Origin: Mycobacterium conspicuum
GTDB taxonomy: Bacteria > Actinomycetota > Actinomycetes > Mycobacteriales > Mycobacteriaceae
DNA: 64,000 nt
Direction of reading: 5' to 3'
Assembly: GCF_010730195.1 (NCBI RefSeq)
Contig: NZ_AP022613.1
Coordinates: 248,001 to 312,000 of the forward strand
In this document: one piece after another, positions 59,362-64,000 of the stretch
How the letters are laid out: every line of letters starts with the position of its first letter
Numbering within the stretch: position 1 is the stretch's first letter
Notes under the pieces: model-generated
The model's database searches: none
Seen by the model: the letters and a program-made list of their open reading frames with translations, nothing else
What the model was told of the DNA's origin: nothing
Program-made: the position numbers and the translations under genes

Positions 59362-60206
59362 GCGCCCTCTGACGATGCGGTCGTGAGTCGGAACAGCGGG
59401 GAGACGGGTCCGTGGCCGTGTCCGAGCGGATAGGCGGCGCGCAGGCATTCGGTGACCCACTTCTTCGCGAAGCCGACGGCGCCGGGCACCGAAAATCCGT
59501 GTGCCAGCGCGCAGGCCGCCGCGGTCGCCAGGGTGTCGCCGCCGCCGTGGTCGTTGCCGGTGGGCACCCGCGGGGCGTCGAACTCGTAGTAGGAGACGCC
59601 GTCATACAGCAGGTCGCAGCTGTGCTCGGAGGATCGCAGGTGTCCGCCCTTGACCAAGGCCCAGCGCGGGCCCAGCGCATGCAGGGCCTTGGCCGCCGCG
59701 CGCTGCGACTCGGCGTCGACCACCTCCACGTCCACCAGCAGGCGCACCTCGTCGAGGTTCGGTGTCACCAGCGTGGCCAACGGGAACAGTTGGCCGCGAA
59801 GCGAATCCAGTGCGGACGGCGCGAGCAGCGCGTCGCCGTGCATGGATGCGCAGACCGGGTCGACGACGAGAGGGACGCTCAACCCGAGCCGGCGCCAGGT
59901 GGCGGCCACCGTGGTGATGATGTCCGACGACGCCAGCATTCCGGTCTTAGCCGCCTGGATGCCGATATCGCCGACCACGGCCTCGATCTGCCCCGCGACG
60001 ACGTCGTCGGGCACCTCGTGAAAGCTCTTGACGCCCAGCGTGTTCTGCACGGTGACCGCGGTGACCGCCACGCATGCGTGCACGCCCAGCAGCGCCATGG
60101 TGCGCATGTCGGCCTGAATCCCCGCCCCGCCCCCGGAGTCCGACCCCGCGATCGTGAGCACCCGCAGCGGCGTCGTGCCGGGCGCCGGCACAGGCAGGTA
60201 ATTCAC
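59358..60206 (-). CDS. thiD: Hydroxymethylpyrimidine (phosphate) kinase
   Basis: A 282-residue ribokinase-fold enzyme phosphorylating HMP and HMP-P in thiamine synthesis. TIAGSDSGGGAGIQADMRTM is the substrate-binding start, AAKTGMLAS, VVDPVCASMHG, VTPNLDEVRLL, LVKGGH, and HGGGDTLATAAACALAHG is the ATP/anion-hole region. Cysteine replaces the usual anion-hole motif GTGCTLS by GGGDTLA, as in mycobacterial ThiD as I recall. GTG 60206 overlaps the thiC stop (GTGA). GTG 60191 is an alternative. Confidence 0.94.
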   Translation of the reverse strand: MNYLPVPAPGTTPLRVLTIAGSDSGGGAGIQADMRTMALLGVHACVAVTAVTVQNTLGVKSFHEVPDDVVAGQIEAVVGDIGIQAAKTGMLASSDIITTVAATWRRLGLSVPLVVDPVCASMHGDALLAPSALDSLRGQLFPLATLVTPNLDEVRLLVDVEVVDAESQRAAAKALHALGPRWALVKGGHLRSSEHSCDLLYDGVSYYEFDAPRVPTGNDHGGGDTLATAAACALAHGFSVPGAVGFAKKWVTECLRAAYPLGHGHGPVSPLFRLTTASSEGA

Positions 60207-61825
60207 TGGGTAATAGGCAGATAAACCCGGTTGCCGTGCTCGGCAAACTCGGCCGACTTCTCCTGCATGGCCGCCTCGATCGCTTCCTCGCTGTCGAGTC
60301 CGTGTTCGGCGGCGTAGTCCCGGACGTCCTGCGTGATGCGCATCGAGCAGAACTTCGGTCCGCACATCGAGCAGAAGTGCGCGGTCTTGGCGGGCTCGGC
60401 CGGCAGCGTCTCGTCGTGGTACTCCCGCGCCGTGTCCGGGTCCAGCGACAGCGCAAACTGGTCGTGCCAACGGAATTCGAACCGTGCCGTGCTCAACGCG
60501 TCGTCGCGCTCCTGCGCGCGGGGGTGGCCCTTAGCCAGGTCGCCGGCGTGCGCGGCGATCTTGTAGGCGATCACGCCGTCCTTGACGTCCTTGCGGTCCG
60601 GCAGCCCCAGGTGTTCCTTGGGCGTCACGTAGCACAGCATCGCGGTGCCCGCCTGCGCGATGATGGCCGCGCCGATCGCCGACGTGATGTGATCGTAGGC
60701 CGGGGCGATGTCGGTGGTCAGCGGGCCCAGCGTGTAGAACGGGGCCTCCTCGCACAGTTCCTCTTCCAGCTTCACGTTCTCGACAATCTTGTGCATCGGG
60801 ATGTGGCCCGGGCCCTCGATCATCACCTGTGCGCCACGGGCTTTCGCGATCTTGGTCAGCTCGCCCAGGGTGCGCAGCTCGGCGAATTGAGCGGCGTCGT
60901 TGGCGTCGGCGATCGAACCCGGCCGCAGCCCATCACCCAAGGAGAAGGTCACGTCGTAGCGCGCGAAGATGTCGCAGAGCTCTTCAAAGTTGGTGTACAG
61001 GAACGACTCCCGATGATGCGCCAGGCACCACGCCGCCATGATCGACCCGCCGCGCGACACGATCCCGGTGACGCGTTTGGCGGTGAGCGGCACGTAGCGC
61101 AACAGCACCCCGGCGTGCACGGTCATGTAGTCCACGCCCTGCTCGCACTGCTCGAGCACGGTGTCGCGGTAGATCTCCCAAGTCAGCTGGGTCGGATCGC
61201 CGTTGACCTTCTCCAGCGCCTGATAGATCGGGACCGTGCCGACCGGCACCGGCGAGTTACGCAGAATCCACTCGCGGGTTTCGTGGATGTTCTTGCCGGT
61301 GGACAAGTCCATGATGGTGTCGGCGCCCCAGCGGGTGGCCCACACCATCTTGTCGACCTCCTCGGCGATCGAGGACGTCACGGCCGAGTTGCCGATGTTG
61401 GCGTTGACCTTGACCGCGAACGCCTTGCCGATGATCATCGGCTCACTCTCGGGGTGATTGTGGTTGGCCGGAATGACCGCGCGGCCACGGGCGACCTCGT
61501 CGCGGACCAGCTCGGCCGGCAGGCCTTCCCGGGCGGCGATGAAGGCCATCTCGGCGCTGATCTCGCCGGCACGCGCCCGCTGCAGCTGGGTGCCGCGGTC
61601 GCGGACCACGCCGGGTCGCGGCGGCAGCCCCGCCGCCAGATCGATCACCGCCTCCGGGTCGGTGTAGGGCCCGGAGGTGTCGTAGAGGTCGAAGTGGTCC
61701 CCGGTGGACAGGTGGACGCGCCGGAACGGCACTTTCATGCCCTCGACATCGAGGTAGGCCTTGCTGCTGCCCGCGATGGGGCCGGTGGTCACGGACGGTT
61801 CGACGATGACTTCCGAAGCGGTCAT
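60203..61825 (-). CDS. thiC: Phosphomethylpyrimidine synthase
   Basis: A 540-residue radical-SAM-like enzyme making HMP-P from aminoimidazole ribotide. SAEMAFIAAREGLPAELVRDEVARGRAVIP, NIGNSAVTSSIAEEVDKMVWATRWGADTIMDLSTG, VSRGGSIMAAWCLAHHRESFLY, GDGLRPGSIADANDAAQ and the C-terminal iron-sulfur motif CSMCGPKFC are all present. ATG 61823-61825 follows GGGAGAATGAA. It is the first gene of thiC-thiD-hydrolase and follows a TPP riboswitch. Confidence 0.98.
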   Translation of the reverse strand: MTASEVIVEPSVTTGPIAGSSKAYLDVEGMKVPFRRVHLSTGDHFDLYDTSGPYTDPEAVIDLAAGLPPRPGVVRDRGTQLQRARAGEISAEMAFIAAREGLPAELVRDEVARGRAVIPANHNHPESEPMIIGKAFAVKVNANIGNSAVTSSIAEEVDKMVWATRWGADTIMDLSTGKNIHETREWILRNSPVPVGTVPIYQALEKVNGDPTQLTWEIYRDTVLEQCEQGVDYMTVHAGVLLRYVPLTAKRVTGIVSRGGSIMAAWCLAHHRESFLYTNFEELCDIFARYDVTFSLGDGLRPGSIADANDAAQFAELRTLGELTKIAKARGAQVMIEGPGHIPMHKIVENVKLEEELCEEAPFYTLGPLTTDIAPAYDHITSAIGAAIIAQAGTAMLCYVTPKEHLGLPDRKDVKDGVIAYKIAAHAGDLAKGHPRAQERDDALSTARFEFRWHDQFALSLDPDTAREYHDETLPAEPAKTAHFCSMCGPKFCSMRITQDVRDYAAEHGLDSEEAIEAAMQEKSAEFAEHGNRVYLPITQ

Positions 61826-61830
61826 TTCAT

Positions 61831-61919
61831 TCTCCCTACGCCGGCATTACCCGGTCAGGTTCGTACGGTCGACGGCCCCAGCCGTCCTCTCAGCGCACTC
61901 GGCGTGCGCTCCCGTGTCC
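61831..61919 (-). promoter_or_regulatory. TPP riboswitch controlling thiC-thiD
   Basis: On the reverse strand the leader reads CACGGGAGCGC, then CTGAGAGGACGGC (CTGAGA complement at 61888-61893), GAACCTGACCGGGTAATGCC and GGCGTAGGGAGAATG. This is the canonical THI-box order. It ends about 5 nt before the thiC start and includes the ribosome site GGGAGA, so control at translation initiation is likely. Confidence 0.94.
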
Positions 61920-62069
61920 GAATATTTTGTTGGGTGTCCGCACGCGAGGCTACTCCCGCTTCCGGCCAGCGGCGGTAATGGGATGATCTACCCCGTGAAC
62001 CCACCCGCGCGGTCGCCCGACAAGACATGGGGGCAAAGCCGGCCGGGCCAGCCATGCAGGAGATTCGAG

Positions 62070-62717
62070 ATGTCAGAGGCCGGCAACGGCGGCTACCTCA
62101 AGGTCGGCAGCTTTCGTTTATGGTTCGTGGGTCAGCGCTGGGAGTGGTCCGACGAGGTCGCGCGGATGCACGGCTACGAACCCGGATCCGTGGTGCCGAC
62201 GACCGAACTGCTGCTATCGCACAAGCATCCGGACGATCGTGCGCACGTCCAGGATCTGCTTGACTACACGCTGCACTCGGGGGGGTCGTTTTCCAGTCGG
62301 CACCGGTTCGTCGACACCGCGGGCAGGGTGCACGACGCCATCGTGGCGGGCGACCGCATGCTGGACGACTCCGGCGCCGTGGTGGGAACCGCCGGCTACT
62401 ACATCGACCTCACCGACACCTTCGACGAGACCCGCCAGCAGGTCCTCGACACGGCGCTGCCCGACCTGTTCGAGAACCGCGCGGCGATCGAGCAGGCCAA
62501 GGGTGTGTTGATGGCCGTCTACCGGGTCAGCGCCGAACAAGCCTTCGGGGTGCTGCAGTGGCGATCCCAGGAGACCAACACCAAGCTGCGCGCCCTGGCC
62601 AAACAACTGGTCAGCGAAATCGCCACGCTGCCGCCGCCGTCGCCCGACGTGCAAAGAGAGTTCGACCACCTGCTGCTGACCGTCCACAGTCGCATCCCCG
62701 CCGAACGCGACCACTAG
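62070..62717 (+). CDS. PAS-ANTAR domain signalling protein
   Basis: A 215-residue soluble protein. Residues ~10-120 are a PAS fold of the PAS_3 type (WSDEVARMHGYEPGSVVPTTELLLSHKHPDDRAHVQDLLD, SFSSRHRFVDTAGRVHDAIVAGDRMLDDSGAVVGTAGYYIDLTD). Residues ~135-195 are an ANTAR domain (NRAAIEQAKGVLMAVYRVSAEQAFGVLQWRSQETNTKLRALAKQLV), which binds two-hairpin RNAs to antiterminate transcription. ATG 62070 follows AGGAGATTCGAG. It likely couples a small-molecule or redox input to RNA-level control. It precedes a STAS protein and a PAS sensor. Confidence 0.92.
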   Translation: MSEAGNGGYLKVGSFRLWFVGQRWEWSDEVARMHGYEPGSVVPTTELLLSHKHPDDRAHVQDLLDYTLHSGGSFSSRHRFVDTAGRVHDAIVAGDRMLDDSGAVVGTAGYYIDLTDTFDETRQQVLDTALPDLFENRAAIEQAKGVLMAVYRVSAEQAFGVLQWRSQETNTKLRALAKQLVSEIATLPPPSPDVQREFDHLLLTVHSRIPAERDH

Positions 62718-62786
62718 CGCACGCGGCGCTAGGCTCGGTACATCTCCGGGATAGCAAACTCGGGTTGAATGTCAGGGGCACGCGTC

Positions 62787-63170
62787 ATGGAATCGTTGGT
62801 GGTCGACCGGGAGGCTCGCGCGGACGCGGTTCTCGTCCGCGTCCGGGGCGACGTGGATTCGATAACCGTCGGCGAGCTGCACTCGCAACTGACGGCCGCT
62901 CGGGAGCTTGCGGCCACCCATCCGGCCCGCCTGCTCGTCATCGATCTGCAACCGGTGACCTTCTTCGGCAGCGCCGGCTTGAACGCGATATACGACTGCC
63001 GTGAGCAAGGGCTGGCGGCCGGCACCTCGGTCAGGCTGGTGGCCGCCGACAACGAGTACGTGCTGCGCCCGCTCGAGGTGACGAAGCTGGACCGGGTTTT
63101 CGAGGTGCATCGAACGCTGACCGACGCGCTGGGAAACACTGACCGCCAGGAGCGCGAGCAGCACCCATGA
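62787..63170 (+). CDS. STAS-domain anti-anti-sigma factor
   Basis: A 127-residue STAS protein. VRVRGDVDSITVGELHSQLTAA, LLVIDLQPVTFFGSAGLNAIYDC, with the phospho-acceptor Ser in FFGSAGL, and VRLVAADNEYVLRPLEVTKLDRVFEVHRTLTDAL are typical of SpoIIAA/RsbV-type proteins that bind anti-sigma kinases when dephosphorylated. ATG 62787 has AGGGG upstream; ATG 62769 adds six residues. It overlaps the next gene by ATGA, suggesting that gene encodes its regulator. Confidence 0.9.
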   Translation: MESLVVDREARADAVLVRVRGDVDSITVGELHSQLTAARELAATHPARLLVIDLQPVTFFGSAGLNAIYDCREQGLAAGTSVRLVAADNEYVLRPLEVTKLDRVFEVHRTLTDALGNTDRQEREQHP

Positions 63171-64000
63171 ACCCGGGCCCCGCGCCGCGCCCCGACCTGC
63201 CCGCCGACCTGGAGGCGGCCGTCGCGCTGGGTAGCGAGATGGGCCGCCGGTTCGCCGAATTCGATTGGGCGGCACACCCACTCGGCGCGCCGCAAGGGTG
63301 GGCGGCCGAGATGCGGACAATCGTCGCGGCCGCGTTGACCTCGCGGTTTCCGTACCTGCTGTGGCTGGGCCCGGACGATCTGTTCATGCTGTACAACGAC
63401 GCCTACATCCCGATCCTGGGCAACCGACACCCGGCTGCGCTCGGCGAACGCAGCGAGCGAGTGTGGTGGGACATCTGGGACTCGATCGGCCCGCTGATCG
63501 CCGGCGTCATCGAGACCCGCAGAGCGGTCTGGGTCGACGACCTACTCCTGCCGGTGATCACCGACGGCCGACGCGGCCAACGTTATTTCACCTTCAGCTA
63601 CAGCCCGCTGATGGGCGATACCGGCAACGTCTACGGCGTCATGGCCACGGTCAGCGAGACCACCGAACGGGTGCTGAGCACGCGTCGTCTACACCTGCTC
63701 AACGCGGTGGCGGCCGCGCTCATGGACACCCGCACCATCGACGAGGCCGTGGCCGCGGCGGTCGCGGTGTGCGCCGACCAACCCGACGACCTACCCTTTG
63801 TGGCCGCCTACGTGGGTGAGGCGGGGCTGCGCGGGGCGACGCCGTCGGCGCTGCCATTCCTGCCCCGCACGCTGGCCGAGCTGACCGGCGGCCGCCAACC
63901 GGAATCGCGCGCGGCGTGGGTCATCGAGAACGTCGCGGCGGTCCTCCCCGGCATCCACGGGGCGCTGGGCGTCGACTGTCCCGAGCAGGCGCTGGTGCTG
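63167..64000 (+). CDS. PAS-domain sensor protein (partial; runs off window end)
   Basis: 278 codons without a stop, from ATG 63167 overlapping the STAS stop. Residues ~30-165 form a PAS-type sensor of the kind starting FDWAAHPLGAPQGWAAEMRTIV, then RFPYLLWLGPDDLFMLYNDAYIPILGNRHPAALG, RVWWDIWDSIGPLI, and YFTFSYSPLMGDTGNVYGVMATVSETTER. A second helical/GAF-like domain begins (LHLLNAVAAALMDTRTIDEAVAAAVAVCADQPDDLPFVAAYV). The C-terminal output module is outside. Next to STAS, a SpoIIE-type phosphatase or histidine kinase output is the best guess. Confidence 0.85.
   Translation, partial: MNPGPAPRPDLPADLEAAVALGSEMGRRFAEFDWAAHPLGAPQGWAAEMRTIVAAALTSRFPYLLWLGPDDLFMLYNDAYIPILGNRHPAALGERSERVWWDIWDSIGPLIAGVIETRRAVWVDDLLLPVITDGRRGQRYFTFSYSPLMGDTGNVYGVMATVSETTERVLSTRRLHLLNAVAAALMDTRTIDEAVAAAVAVCADQPDDLPFVAAYVGEAGLRGATPSALPFLPRTLAELTGGRQPESRAAWVIENVAAVLPGIHGALGVDCPEQALVL

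Noticed and set aside
60236..61978. A 580-codon open frame antisense to thiC
   Set aside because: thiC is unmistakable on the other strand with its riboswitch; the antisense frame has the Val/Asp/Gly/Arg-rich composition typical of shadows.

Overview
This window is a high-GC actinobacterial chromosome segment from a mycobacterium, most likely a slow-growing non-tuberculous species. Supporting signs are a PE-family protein, pknG-glnH-glnX, fgd1 (F420 biology), many lipobox lipoproteins, frequent GTG/TTG starts and 4-nt stop/start overlaps. Much of the gene order matches the M. tuberculosis Rv0356c-Rv0423c interval, but blocks are inverted and several accessory islands are exchanged. Assignments rest on reading translated sequence and remembered families; no searches were run.

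Layout. (1) 1-9.2 kb is a core block: DedA (partial), fba, small conserved mycobacterial genes, a cation-efflux pump with a palindromic operator, a site-2-type protease, an AT-richer gap with tiny ORFs, and purA with a thioesterase and a PurT-like ATP-grasp protein in one tightly coupled operon. (2) 9.2-15.7 kb holds a large cyclase/ATPase signalling protein, a PE-domain hydrolase, and rhodanese-metZ. (3) 15.7-25.3 kb is a sensory island. A leftward operon encodes a PknH-type sensor domain, two paralogous lipoproteins, a receptor Ser/Thr kinase whose extracellular half looks like a siderophore-binding protein, and the NADH dehydrogenase ndhA. Beside it lie a second PknH-sensor-type lipoprotein, a double-HTH regulator, a DUF4333 protein and a secreted protein. 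Two copies of a GCAAC-N9-GTTGC palindrome mark the two divergent promoter regions of this island.

(4) 25.3-32.4 kb carries an acyl-CoA dehydrogenase and SDR pair, DUF3054, a methyltransferase, and an operon of one N-acetyltransferase with three luciferase-like monooxygenases that resembles modified-cysteine salvage operons. (5) 32.4-44.8 kb: metallo-beta-lactamase-fold protein, fgd1-pta-ackA, an AbiEi/DUF559-like protein, a tandem hairpin-repeat array split by an IS30-family element, then pknG-glnH-glnX, known in M. tuberculosis as an amino-acid-sensing pathway. (6) 44.8-62 kb: mutT3, thiE, and thiO-thiS-thiG behind a TPP riboswitch; secreted and membrane proteins; lpqL with a tandem paralogue lacking catalytic residues; lpqM; a MarR-LLM pair; a tandem TetR regulator; and hydrolase-thiD-thiC behind a second TPP riboswitch. 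(7) 62-64 kb: a PAS-ANTAR protein, a STAS anti-anti-sigma factor and a PAS sensor cut by the window end, probably a signalling/partner-switching module.

The best candidate for an under-described system is the 15.7-24.6 kb island: a ligand-binding receptor kinase co-transcribed with sensor lipoproteins and a respiratory NADH dehydrogenase, apparently under one operator type.
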